Translations under genes and position numbers: made by a program
Notes under the pieces: model-generated
Database searches by the model: none
What the model saw: the letters and a program-made list of their open reading frames with translations, nothing else
Told to the model about the DNA's origin: nothing
Assembly (NCBI GenBank): GCA_032622095.1
Contig: CP136064.1
Span: 114,626,004-114,690,003 of the forward strand
DNA length: 64,000 nt
Reading direction: 5' to 3'
Source of the DNA: Siphonodentalium dalli
Lineage: Eukaryota > Mollusca > Scaphopoda > Gadilida > Siphonodentaliidae
Shown: positions 36,021 through 47,154 of the stretch, piece by piece
Layout: each line of letters starts with the position of its first letter
Position numbering within the stretch: position 1 is the stretch's first letter

Positions 36021-38365
36021 TGGCTCCAAGCTGATTGTGTGAGACCGTCACGTGTGTCGATGTTGAGTGCCGTGTGCAAATGATCAAATTAAAGTGAAAA
36101 AATGGCCGCTCATCGACTCGCTATCATAGATCTATAGTTTAAAAGTATATTATAACAACGGAGGAACACGACACAACAACGCTTGCATCTTTTATTCGGC
36201 CTCGACTTACAGGTACACTTTTGAAGTTTTAGTGTGGTCTAAAATGAATCAATTTGCCGGTTGCTAAACAACGCCGGAAGAAAAAATAAAATAAACATGA
36301 GTTTATTTTGGCGAAAGTTGGCGAAAATGGATCAAATAGGTTATAGCTTGTGTTGTAGATGTTCTGGAATAATGTCAACACTGTTTGATTTGGGTCGAAC
36401 TACAAAAACCGGCCGATGTTCATATTTTCGAGTTGTTAATTCGACTGTCACTGTTCACAACATTCCAATAGCTGTTGGTGTTACACTTGGTACTGACACG
36501 AGAATAATTCCACAAAGCTTTGATATCAACCACGAGTGATTAATACATGACAATATCAACAACAGCAACAACAGCGTATAAACTAAGAAAGTTTAGTCAT
36601 AATTGGTGCGTTGATATTGTCTTCTTCGGAATTAATTATCGCGAACTGACGTGTGGACACAGATCAGTCACTCGTCTCATGATACGTCATATTTCATCGA
36701 TACATATGTGTGGCCATGTTTACCAGTTTCAGAGTCTGCTGAACATTGTTTTGAATGTTTCTACGGAGTTTCCGACGAACTGATAGGCCTACTGATGTAT
36801 AGTGTTGTGATGTATGCATGGACTGCTTGTAGGCCTTTAATGACCGCAGTTGTACCGCCATTCAACCACAGTCAAGTGATATCACCACGATTGATATTTT
36901 TCTTATACGGCATAACAGATCGCCCATTTCTGGGAGTCTGCTATTCTTTTGATCGAAACGACGTTGACGCAGTGAAATTGTTGTGATATAAATATCGAAT
37001 GACGGATAAATCTCGGAGACACGGATCCAATTTTGGGACACACCTTATCACTGAATCCGTCACAAGCTTTTATTAGAAGTTGACTTTGTTCACAGTAACG
37101 TACTACAGCTATGCTCTAATTAATCGTCCCCGTAACAAGGTTGTAGGGCGTTAATGACACCGGTTATACCATACCGCCGTTCAACCATGGTCAAGCGGTT
37201 GACACGTGGCAACGGCGGGTAATCTTACTACGATATTAGTAATAATATTTTGCGACCAATGCATTAATTATTCATATGGCACCGTGTTAACTATACACAA
37301 AACAATATACATATGTATCAAGTAATAATTTGTTTACGGTTTAATCAACATTCGAAGTTGGTCACTGACCGACATTCCCAACTGCATCATTGATGCAGCG
37401 TCAAGCCATGTCAGAAATATACACTCTGTGATGGTTATATGCTGACTTTAAAAAGGTATGAAGGTCGGCCATGGTAGGAGTCATCATGGTTAATAGCATC
37501 AACGCGGTAGAGTAACGCTGTAAAATCGGTGGTCAACGTCATGTAGACCATTCCAATTACCAGATGCATCATGTTCCTATCAAAACATGTGTGGCTATCA
37601 TTCTGAACGATTCGGCCATTTCCGCTTTGCTAGGAAATAACCTCTTCCATAAATGGAAACCATATTCGCTAAATTCTACATAATATGGCTCTGGTGATCA
37701 GGCAATGACATTGACTCGTTGACGCACATATGCGAATGGAGAATAATTTATTCACTATGGCTGTACCAAACTTGATAATATATTAAATACATTAAACTCT
37801 CTTTGTGTTATCTTAGTATTTGTTCATTTACCGATACAGCACAATGGAAGTGTACGATAAGCAAAAAGTTATAATAATTCCGGTAATCCATTCAACACCA
37901 AAATGTTGTGGCGAGGACTAGTGAGCGCTATAACGGTATTTTACAAACAACATCGTGTCATTTTTAATTAACCAAAGTTAATGGTCTCCCCATTGTTGAG
38001 AATTTTGCTTATCGCACGCTATTTACATACTGTACAACGGGTTCTGGAACATAACTTGGCTTTGTTCACATAATGCAGCGTAGGAATTACGACAATTACA
38101 TACTATTTACGCGATATTTATTATGGGTATAAAGAAAGGTCTGAGTGAATCACAGGTTAACTATACTCGCCTGATCGGGCTAAAATAGACCGATCGCTAT
38201 TCCTGGCACAGTGCTAACTGTTTAAAGAGTGAGAACTCTAAATTTCTTGACAATTTGAATCTGGTTGTGTGAATATCTGTATATAATACATGTATGTTTA
38301 TTTTGAATATTCTCAGTAAATAATTATGGTGTCCTGCAAAAGAGATCAGAATTAATTTTGTTGTA
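36021..38365. other. Unassigned interval
   Basis: ORFs at 36261-36539 and 36651-36986 (plus) have no domain I recognise and no codon pattern clearly better than chance. No RNA gene or bounded repeat is seen. A real exon here cannot be excluded. Confidence 0.4.
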
Positions 38366-39860
38366 AGTATTGGTTTGCTACCCGTGTCCCACATGCATGT
38401 TGGCTGTGAAAGACCGATCATTCTATTTTAGTCCGACCATCCTATTATACGTGCATATCGATTTGTGGTTCATTCAGACCTCTTTAAGATGTCTGATTTA
38501 TTATGTTTATACGGTTCAAGCCCATTAGTGCCAACGCATCACAATAAATCTCAATCATGTTTGCGATAAATTGTAAAGTATAATCACCAAGTAGTTGTAG
38601 AGTTATCGTAAAGATGCTTGAGATTGTTCGCAAAGGTTTTCGAGTTATCGCAAAGGTGTTTGTGATTTTTCGCAAAGTCGTTTTGTGATTTATCGCAAAG
38701 ATTTGCCCCCCTCATCACACGTGCATGCTGGCTGCGAATGACAGATCGGTCTATTTTAGATGTAAAGGTTGCTCACTCAGAACTGTTTAGATGTATGAAT
38801 TATAATGTTTACTTTAATTACACACAAATTAAGAAATTTGGACGATTATTTCAGACAATCAGACAAATTTTTACTCCACGTGCAGGCGACAGGTCAGGGA
38901 AATCCTGACCCAGACCTGTTTAAGATGTCTGATTTATAATGTTTACAGAAGCCCATTAGCGCCAAAATACCTTTGCGACAAATCTCAAACATCTTTCGCA
39001 AAATATAATCACCCAGTACGTAGTCTGAGAGTTATCGTAAAGATGTTTGAGATTTATCGTAAAGGTTTGCGAGTTATCGCAAAGGTGTTTATGATTTTTT
39101 GCAAAGTTGTTTTGTGATTTATCGCAAATGTTTGCTCCCCTTATCCCATATGCATGCTGGCTGTGAAAGACCGATAGATCTATTTTAGCCCAACCGTGCT
39201 ATTATAGATCGATTGGTGGTTCACTCAGACCTGTTGAAGATGTATGATTGATATATACATTTATACGGTTCAAGCCCATTAGTGCCAATGCATGAACATA
39301 TATCTTTGCGATAAATCACAAACCATCGCGATTAATCACAAACCGTTGCGATCAATCGAAAACCTTTGCACTAAATCGCATATATTTATTGCAAAGTAGT
39401 GTGCGAGTTGCAAAGGTTTGCGATTTATCGCAAGGTAGTTTTTTTTATTGATCGGGCTATTATAGATAGATTGGTGGTTCACTCAGACCCGTTGAAGATA
39501 TGTGATTTATATTTATATTTATTCGGTTGAAGTCCATTAGTGCCAGTGCATAAAAATAGATCTTTGCGAAAATCACAAACCATTGCGATTAATCGCAAAC
39601 CTTTGTGATCAATCGAAAACATTTGCACTAAATCGTATATATTTATTGCAAAGTAGTTTACGATTCGCAAAGGTTTGCGATTTATCGCAAGGTAGTTTTT
39701 TATTTATCGGGCTATTATAGATCGATTGGTGTTTCACCCAGACCTGTTTATGATGTTTGATTTATAATGTTTACTTTAATATTATTGCACTCAAATTAAG
39801 AAATTTGGCCGATTATTTTAGACATTCAGACAAATTTTACTCCACATGCAGGGAACAGTT
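38366..39860. repeat. Degenerate 250-440 bp repeat rich in TTTGCGATTTATCGCAAA
   Basis: The anchor CAGACC(T/C)GTT(T/G)AAGATGT recurs near 38478, 38922, 39225, 39484 and 39739. Between anchors are many copies of GAGTTATCGCAAAGGT, GTGATTTATCGCAAA and their inverses, so single strands could form repeated hairpins. Another recurring block, CATGCTGGCTG(T/C)GAA.GACCGAT, links 38395 and 39150. ORFs here are short and follow the repeat. Confidence 0.7.
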
Positions 39861-39891
39861 CAGGTAAATCCTGAAATCGAGATATTAAATC

Positions 39892-40038
39892 TTGAATTAA
39901 GTACAAAAACACGATCAAGGTTCTATAGTAATAAAAGTAATATAATTCGGATTATTTCATTTTGCATTATGCAAGGGAGTCCATGTAACTGATAACATGA
40001 TCTCGAAGAACCTCGATCGTGGTTTTGTACTTAATTCG
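39892..40038. repeat. Inverted repeat, 30-bp arms
   Basis: GAATTAAGTACAAAAACACG at 39892 is mirrored by CGTGGTTTTGTACTTAATTC ending at 40038, about 87 bp apart. A small MITE-like foldback without clear target duplication. Confidence 0.65.
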
Positions 40039-40367
40039 ATGTTTAAAACGGCGTAGCATCATTTGGAATCTAAGATGCCACTTTGTTAAGTTTGCCGTCG
40101 GCCATTTTTCGTAATTTCAAGTGCTTGGTATCTGGGCAGGTTCTCCACATAGTACCTATATATTAGGTTTTCTGAAATACTAAATTGCTAGGTACTATGC
40201 ACAGTACCTAAATATTTCAAAGTACCTGTCTTTATATTTGGTACTTCAGTTCAGATAATATAATGGGCGTGTCAAGAAAGCGTGTGTGCGTGTATTTATT
40301 GGCACTTCATATCGTGTGCGTCATGACATCGGTGACATAAAGACGGGGTGGGTATTATATGCATAAT

Positions 40368-41180
40368 GCCTGGATCGGTCACTATGAATACCGAACACAA
40401 ACGAACACAAGTCTAAATAAGGCGTATATAAGGAAAAGATATGAAATAAAGTTTATAATGATGTGTTTGTATATGTAAGCTAGTGATATGTGAAGATTGA
40501 TGCAATTTGGCCGATTAAAAGTTACGTTAATGAAAGTTTTATGTAATTTCACGCCGAGTCAGAGTCCGGCGTGATGGCGGCTAGCTCTATGAATACCGAA
40601 CACAAGTTCAAATAAGCCGTATATAAGGGAAATATATTAAATAAAGTTTATAATGATAAGTGTGTATATGTAAGTTAGTGATATGTGAAGTTTGATGCAA
40701 TTTGGCCGATTGAAAGTTGCGTTATTTGTAGGTTTATGTACAGTATTAACTGCCGGCACGCAAACAAGAGTTCGGCAAGATGGCGGCTAACTCTATGAAT
40801 ACCGAACACAAGTTCAAATAAGGCGTATATAATGGAAATATATAAAATAAAGTTTATAAAGATGTGTGTGTATATGTAAGCTAGTAATATGTGAAGTTTA
40901 ATGCAATTTGGCCGATTAAAAGTATAGTTATTTGTAGGTTTATGTACAATATTACCTGTCGGCACACAAACCAGAGTTCGGCAAGATGAATACTGCATGA
41001 CCACAATTATAAAAGGGAAATATATAAAATAAAGTTTATAATGATGTGTATGTATATGTAAGTTAGTGGCATGTGAAGTCGGCACGCAAGCTAGGGTTCG
41101 ACGAGGATTTCTATGAATATCGAACACAAGTCGAAATAAGGGATGATTAAGACATCACCGACAGGTGATAATTGATTTCC
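40368..41180. repeat. MULE left terminal inverted repeat (subrepeats)
   Basis: CTATGAATACCGAACACAAG-type anchors occur at 40382, 40587, 40793 and, diverged, 41111, giving periods of 205 and 206 bp. Each subrepeat includes AATAAAGTTTATAATGAT, TATGTGAAG(T/A)TTGATGCAAT and TTTGGCCGATTAAAAGT, and two include AGATGGCGGCTA or GTGATGGCGGCTA. Its inverse forms the right arm. A 150-codon minus-strand ORF across it is a shadow. Confidence 0.85.
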
Positions 41181-41220
41181 CCTAACATCTGGCACTGCGC
41201 AGTAGAGCCTTTGTTGTTGA

Positions 41221-42657
41221 TTAATTACCGATGTGCGATCGTGGAGGTGAATATAGTTGTTCATAGTAATCTGCCCATGCAGCGGTAATGTCCGACGTAT
41301 TCCGGATTATTTTGCCATTTACATTAAATAATTTAGTATCCGGTTTTGATTTCGATCTTTTGTTGTTAAAGAGCTTGAAAAATAGACCCTGATCTACCTC
41401 AGCTGAATGATCAATTTGTTCATTTTGAGCAGACATGTATTTCCCATTACATTTGCGAAGTTCGCGTCGAAATTTGCGTTTAGCTTCTTTATAGTTGGCG
41501 TAGCTGATATTTACAATACCTCTCGGTCTCCCTTCTTCTATCCAGCTATTTCTGGTATTGCGCATTTCGCGGTGGAGTGATTCCAAAGAGTCGTTCCAAT
41601 ACGGTTTGGCGAAGGATTTGAAAGACTTCTTTGGTATGTGCTGCGTTGTAGCTTTGTTTATCGCACGAACACCAGAATCGTAGTACGAATCGAGATCATC
41701 GATGTCAGATATGGAAAAGTTCGGAAGACTGCGCTGCACGGCGGATTGATAAGCATTGATTAAGTCTTCTGAGGCAGTGAACTTTTTCCAATTGCATGCT
41801 GAAATTTGGTTTTCTGAGCGAACCATTTTATTATTATGTGGATAATTTATGACCATTTTAATTGGCCTATGATTGGAGACATCCAGTGGATCGTCGTCGA
41901 TGATTTCGATTTTCTGTACGAAGTGCGATTCTTCCTCGGGAATGAGGATGTGGTCTATAATGGTACCTGCTCCACCATCGGTGGGTACGTATGTCGCAGA
42001 AGGCCCAATACAAGCGTCAGTATTGTTGACAGACACCAGTGATTTTTGTGAGATAAGTTTGGATAAACTTCTATTTCTGGCATCGGATCTCTGTACACTG
42101 CCGTTAAAGTCACCCATTACAATGACATGCCCTATTTCTGTGTACATATCGATAAGGTCTTGCACACGATTTATATAGTCTATATACATTGTGACTGGGT
42201 AATTGCTGGATGGGAGGTACACCTGAAAGATGTATACATACTGTGAATCTGATATCTGTATTTGAATGCCACAAATGCGATCGTCGTCGTATTGGATGAC
42301 TGAAACGGCACTGTCCAAACTAGCATGCCATATAATGGCAACTCCGCCTTTCGGCCTTCCCGCCCTTCTCATTTGCATCGGTATTCTTTGTGAATAATCA
42401 CAAACTACATGGTAGCGATAATTTTGGTGTAATGTGTTGAGAAAATGAGAATTGTGCTCCCAGAGCCAATGCTCACTCACTCCAATTACACCAAAATTTT
42501 CCTGTGCGAGAAGGCTCGAGAGGTAGGAACTGCTACCGAAAATACCAGTAGCGTTCCATGTGCAAATATTCAACAACATTATGAAAATAAACAATAGGTT
42601 GCACATACAGTGGCAAGCGCTAGATTGACCAGCGTGATTACGTAATATGTGTAACAT
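41221..42657 (-). CDS. LINE-B ORF2 N-terminal part: APE-type endonuclease, open, RT missing
   Basis: Encodes an apurinic-like endonuclease that in LINEs nicks target DNA. The frame is open from 42672; the first ATG is 42657 and the likely functional start is 42579 (MLLNICTWNATG). Motifs in order: NICTWN, SEHWLW, IFQVYLPSSNY, VIVMGDFN, IIDHILIP and SNHRPI, where SNH replaces the usual SDH. After about 240 residues comes the linker seen in LINE-A (SFAKPYWNDSLESL, then FFKLFNN, then ADYYEQLYSP). The ORF then stops (PRSHIGN, stop near 41221) about 40-70 bp before the MULE left arm. No RT follows. About 480 codons are open, while the LINE-A homologue is broken several times. ORF1 lies just upstream. 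Confidence 0.85.
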   Translation of the reverse strand: MLHILRNHAGQSSACHCMCNLLFIFIMLLNICTWNATGIFGSSSYLSSLLAQENFGVIGVSEHWLWEHNSHFLNTLHQNYRYHVVCDYSQRIPMQMRRAGRPKGGVAIIWHASLDSAVSVIQYDDDRICGIQIQISDSQYVYIFQVYLPSSNYPVTMYIDYINRVQDLIDMYTEIGHVIVMGDFNGSVQRSDARNRSLSKLISQKSLVSVNNTDACIGPSATYVPTDGGAGTIIDHILIPEEESHFVQKIEIIDDDPLDVSNHRPIKMVINYPHNNKMVRSENQISACNWKKFTASEDLINAYQSAVQRSLPNFSISDIDDLDSYYDSGVRAINKATTQHIPKKSFKSFAKPYWNDSLESLHREMRNTRNSWIEEGRPRGIVNISYANYKEAKRKFRRELRKCNGKYMSAQNEQIDHSAEVDQGLFFKLFNNKRSKSKPDTKLFNVNGKIIRNTSDITAAWADYYEQLYSPPRSHIGN

Positions 42658-42668
42658 GGTTGAGCGAT

Positions 42669-43034
42669 TCAAAGTTCAAATGCATATGCAGGCACAAGCT
42701 TTGGTATTTGTTTGTTATTATGTGAATTGATGTAATGTTGTTCTCGTTGTTGGTATTCATGTTGCCGACGTACATCCTCAGTTTTAGTATGATCATTATT
42801 GTCATGTTGGCTGACGACTTTGCGTTGAAATCTTTCACTGAATGATTGAATTGATAGCCATCTTCTGCAAAACACTTGTGATGGCCAAAAGATCTCATCG
42901 AGAACTGATTCGATGTCATCCACGTGAATGTTTACACACGCAGAAACACGACTACCGTCTTCCCCGGACCGTAGTATTTTGATCACTGAGTGACGGATTT
43001 CATAGTCTTCCAGATATGACATTAGAACATCTTC
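42669..43034 (-). pseudogene. LINE-B ORF1, C-terminal segment
   Basis: Reads DVLMSYLEDYEIRHS, then VSACVNIHVDDIE, then LDEIFWPSQVFCRRW and a basic, Gln/His-rich tail to the stop at 42669. The IFWPSQVFC block matches YFWPRGVNC of LINE-A ORF1, and the strand pattern suggests the second half of an RRM-like fold. Its upstream half lies at 46858-47154; the two are separated by the LINE-C insertion. Joining frames across that insertion is exact. The ORF1 stop is only a few bases from the open ORF2 frame. Confidence 0.82.
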
Positions 43035-43929
43035 TTCAACTTCAACTTCAACTTTTTATTCAGTCTTATAACATTTTACATTGTATAGACTGTATATATT
43101 CATAACATATTTACAATAATAAATGAGTCACGTGATATACAGGACAAATCTGTCCTAATTTGGAAAAACATTCCAAGAAGGCCACCGAGGGCACAAACCC
43201 GGTCCGCCAACGGTAATGTTCAGGAACTATCACCATCAGAGGGCCGGGTCCCTGCCCTCCGCCGCCTTCCATGAACTGTGATTCCATGGTGCAATCACTG
43301 CACAGAATCACCCCCCCCCCCACAATATATAACACAAAGATCAAAATCAAATTATTAATTAATATGTAGTACAACGTGTGGCACTTTTATGGGGATATAT
43401 AACACAGATGTCACATACATACATACACATACATACATATGTACATGTACGCATGTGGAAACTGAGTAAATAAATGTGATCTAGCTCCATCTCCCATTTT
43501 GAGGTACGTCACTGCATTCAGATATTCAGGTCAGTTCGCGTAGAAGTTAGCACTAAATTGTGTCGCGCGTGTTTCTTAAAATAGAAATGATACTGTTAAT
43601 CGGTTTCACGGTCACTGGGTCAGTACGTTCATCGTGCTTCGAGACGATTTCTTTTATGTTGGTTATTATGTAATTCGCTCGTAAGTTTGTTCACAATGAG
43701 GAAAATTTGACATGGAATTACCTTTTCAATATGTGCGCGTGTTCTCTGAGGGGATGGAGATAGAACAGATAGTGTCGGTAAGAACGTTATTGTTCATAAA
43801 CAATCTTGCATAGGCACCTTTTTGTTAGATCATGCCATGAATCTCAACCCCAGCTGTCAGCTGGAGTAAGCTGTCCGCGGGAGCAGAGGTTCATGGCATG
43901 ATCTACATTTTAGTTAGCAGTCAGTGGAT

Positions 43930-45080
43930 TTTGAATTTTCTCCCTTTGACTGCACATATAAACATCACCAGGCTGATCTGTAGACTAAATACATTTAGTC
44001 TCCATATCCCCTGGTGGTCCATATGCAGTCATTGGTTCAAATTCAGCCTACATTGATATATACTTTTATATGACACACTCCAGGACAAGTGCATAAGTAC
44101 AGTACATGTGCATGTCATATTGAAATAGATCTTTAATATTAACCCAGTAAGTGGGGAAGCTTTTGGCAAATTTGAGATATGATTTCATGTGTATTACAAC
44201 ACACATGTCATGTAGAATGATCATTTTCTTGGTAAGATGTCGCTACTGTGATATAACATAAACTAGAGACTTATTTTGTATCCATTTGTTTCTCTAATAA
44301 CACTACTTGTCAGTTATATAATAGTACTTTTCCAAATTCAAGTAAATAAATAGATATCATTTTACCATACACTTATTTCAAGTCAAATGTCCGACCTACT
44401 GATGCAAAGTTTCAATTTTACTATCACATGTACTGTATATTGGTATCCAGTTGACATGTTGTGTTAGCTCCCTTTGACTGCACATGGGAACAGTTCCAGG
44501 CTGACATGGGCACCATACATAACTATATTTGACTCGAAGTCATACATTAAGTCTCCGTGTCCCCTGTCTGGTCCATATGCAGTCATCGGTCTAAATTGGA
44601 CATAACTTGTGCTATACATTTATGCACAACTGTAATACAGAAGTTGGTGTCATCTCTGAAAAAACTTACAAATGTAGCTTCCATGTGATATCGCTGCTGT
44701 GATACTAGTAATATAGACTAGAGACTTATTTTGTATCCATTTGTTTCTCTGATAATACTACTTGTTAGTTATGTAATAGAACTTTTCCAAATTCAGGTAA
44801 ATAAATAGATATTATTTTACCATACACTAATTTTCAAGCCAAATATCTGGCCTACTGATACAAAATTTCAATTTTACCATCACATAATACAGTGTACATG
44901 TATATTGGTAACATATTGCCATATGTTGTGTTACCTCCCTTTGACTGCAGATGGGAACAGTTCCAGGCTGACATGGGCACTATATATAACTTTATTTGAC
45001 TCAAAGTCATACATCAAGTCTCCGTGTCCCCTGGTTGGTCCATATGCAGTTATCGGTTTAAATTGGGCATAACTGTATAT
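43930..45080. repeat. About 470-530 bp tandem repeat within LINE-C interval
   Basis: CTCCCTTTGACTGCA recurs at 43940, 44468 and 44936. Units share CCAGGCTGA, AGTCTCC.T(A/G)TCCCCTG, GGTCCATATGCAGT and TTGTATCCATTTGTTTCTCT. A separate block, AGAAGTTGGTGTCATCTCTG, recurs at about 44640, 45250 and 45485. Confidence 0.75.
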
Positions 45081-45562
45081 AATAACATATCATGTTTAGG
45101 AGATCAAATGGTTGATTTCGTGCTACAGGTTATTTCATATATATATTGCAGGGAGGAGGAGGGCCTATAACAACCGCATCAGGCCACAAAATTTCATAAA
45201 ATTTCATCCCTCAATAATATGGAGGGAGATTTTAATTTCTACACTATTGTGAAACAGAGATTGGTGTCATCTCTGGAAAAAATTTACAACTTCAAGTCAG
45301 TCTTCAACTTCAACTTCCACTTTTAACAATATAAGCAAAATATCATATATTGTATATCCACCATCAGTGTCTCTACTGACACTGCTTCTCTGGTATAACG
45401 AACAATCTAACAACCGCATCTTGCCACAAATTCACATCTCTCAACAATAGAGAGGGGTAGTTTCATTTATGCACTACTGTGTTACAGAAGTTGGTGTCAT
45501 CTCTGAAAAAACTTACAAATGTATCTTCCATTTGCAACGTTTGGGCAAAATTCATATATTGT

Positions 45563-45636
45563 GTATCCACCATCAGAGTCCACCGACACTGCTTGTCAGT
45601 GACAAGCAGTGTCAGTAGACACTGATGGTGGATACC
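45563..45636. repeat. Short perfect-style palindrome
   Basis: TATCCACCATCAG...GACACTGCTTGTCA is followed at once by its inverse TGACAAGCAGTGTC...CTGATGGTGGATA. A third, direct copy of one arm lies at about 45355-45395. Capable of a strong hairpin. Confidence 0.8.
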
Positions 45637-46113
45637 ATATATTGGTACTTGTCAAACTCCAAATTAACGGTCATATATTACCATATCCTCAGCTTCATTC
45701 CAAGTTTAACTATCATATATTACCATATCCTCAAATTCACTCCAAGTTTCCTAATAGTATAAGATTTAAATAAGTCTATGACATGCTCTAATATAGCTGC
45801 GAAATATTAGCATACATGTATATTTAGATACATGTATATTTCATAATAATAAGAATCAACATAATACAGTATTTGTGCATATAACTCGTGAGTATCATAT
45901 ATGATAAGAGATACATACAGGAACATATGTCTATGGATATACATGTGCATGTGCAACAAAGTTCTATCTTTAAATATATTATAACATATATTGATGCATA
46001 ATTAAATTAGGTATCCCTCTTAGGTCAGATGTTGGTGGATGAGGATGAGCACCAGTTTTCTTAATGGTGAATTCAGTATTGTACTATTTACTATTCTCGG
46101 TGCCACAGCCTGC

Positions 46114-46857
46114 CTAATCATTGTATGCTACCTTTATCTGTCTGATGAATTTGCATAAATTTTTGAGAGTTTCAATATCTTGGTTAAACAATTCTCTTAA
46201 TTTGTAGACACTAGGCCTTTGATAAAAGTACTCATTTATGTACTTTTTCCTAATCAGGTTAAATTTAGTACATTTAAGGAGAACATGGTACTCATCCCCA
46301 ATCCCCATTCCACAGAAGGAGCATAATCTGTCCCCAATACTTTTATCTTCCCAATCACCTGTTTCAATAGGCAATCTGTGGTTTCTGGTTCGAAATCTGA
46401 CTAAGCATTTTGTCTCATAATCTGAAAGATATTTGAGAAAGGGTTCCATTTTATAGTCCATTTTTATGGCTCTGTACATTTGATATTTATTAGAGGATTC
46501 TAGGGTATTTTTCCAACCTTGGATATAAATATCTTTTAATCTTTGTTTAGTAGTTTCCCTAAACCATTTTTCACCACATATGTTCTGAGTTTGCCAAATA
46601 AATGATAATCCTAACCTGTTTAATAGGTTTTTGATATGATTCATCCATTTAAGACATCTTATACCAGTTTGTTTATGGAACATTGCTGTATATATAGTTC
46701 GGGATATTTTACCTGGTTCACCAGTGATCAATTTTGCCCAAAAACAAAGCATACGGTGTTTAATTATGTCAGACACCGGAGTTAACCCTACCTCACCATA
46801 AACCATAGCGGTAGGGGTTGTCTTTTTGAGTCCCAGTATAAATTTCAAAAACCAAAG
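46114..46857 (-). pseudogene. LINE-C ORF2, C-terminal tail only
   Basis: About 247 codons of the region downstream of a LINE RT domain. It starts LWFLKFILGLKKTTPTAMVY, a block common at the RT thumb/tail boundary of many invertebrate LINEs. It ends with a CCHC-like knuckle CSFCGMGIGDEYHVLLKC and the FYQRPS and LCKFIRQ blocks before the stop at 46114. RT motifs are absent because the copy is 5'-truncated. The apparent N-terminus of the longer ORF (to 46986) belongs to LINE-B ORF1, so that ORF is an accidental chimera. Confidence 0.85.
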
Positions 46858-47154
46858 TTCTGCGTCAACTTCACAAGGGAGATTGCCGACAAACAGCCGT
46901 TGTTTTTTGATTGGCCCGTCGTTTTGTTTGCGTGCATACCGGGTCGGCTTAAAGGCCTCGTATTGTTGTCTGGTTGTTCGGCGCAAGATTCACTTATTGA
47001 GTCGTTGTAAGTATCGCGCGATCCGTTATACTTCGGCGGGTTGCGATCGGTCCTTTGTTGTGCGTGATTGGTCTGTTGTGGTGTATGTGCTGGATTGGCT
47101 GTGTGATTTTCGAGACTCGAGCTCGTATCACGTGGGTTATCTGCTGAGTCAATA
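46858..47154 (-). pseudogene. LINE-B ORF1, middle segment
   Basis: Continues ORF1 after the TA-flanked insertion. One frame reads IDSADNPRDTSSSLENHT, then a Gln/Asn/His/Pro-rich linker, to about SISESCAEQ. A frameshift somewhere between about 46940 and 47000 moves to the frame reading KPTRYARKQ, then KKQRLFVGNLPCEVDAE. RLFVGNL is the RNP2-like start of an RRM and corresponds to RLILTNL in LINE-A. The segment is bounded on both sides by insertions. Confidence 0.78.

Larger units (their letters stand above)
43035..46857 (-). mobile_element. LINE-C, 5'-truncated insertion inside LINE-B ORF1
   Basis: The 5' junction is at 46857/46858, where LINE-B ORF1 (CEVDAE) runs straight into LINE-C coding sequence. 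The 3' end is an AATAAAAAG signal followed by repeated GTTGAA hexamers (43035-43055 on the plus strand as TTCAAC). Removing the interval leaves CEVDAE followed by DVLMSY in one frame. 5' truncation and a short-repeat tail are classic for target-primed reverse transcription. Target duplication is short or hidden by a shared AGAA/TTC microhomology. The long middle (43400-46110) holds tandem repeats and may include further insertions. Confidence 0.8.

Noticed and set aside
36261-36986. Possible two-exon gene
   Set aside because: No splice-consistent structure, no domain and no repeat of the pattern elsewhere; evidence is too weak to call.
40675-41127. 150-codon minus-strand ORF
   Set aside because: Lies in the MULE arm subrepeats, repeats itself, and has an antisense counterpart in the other arm.
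46114-46986. A single 290-codon protein with an RNA-binding N-terminus
   Set aside because: It is a chimera of LINE-B ORF1 and the LINE-C tail created by insertion at 46857/46858.
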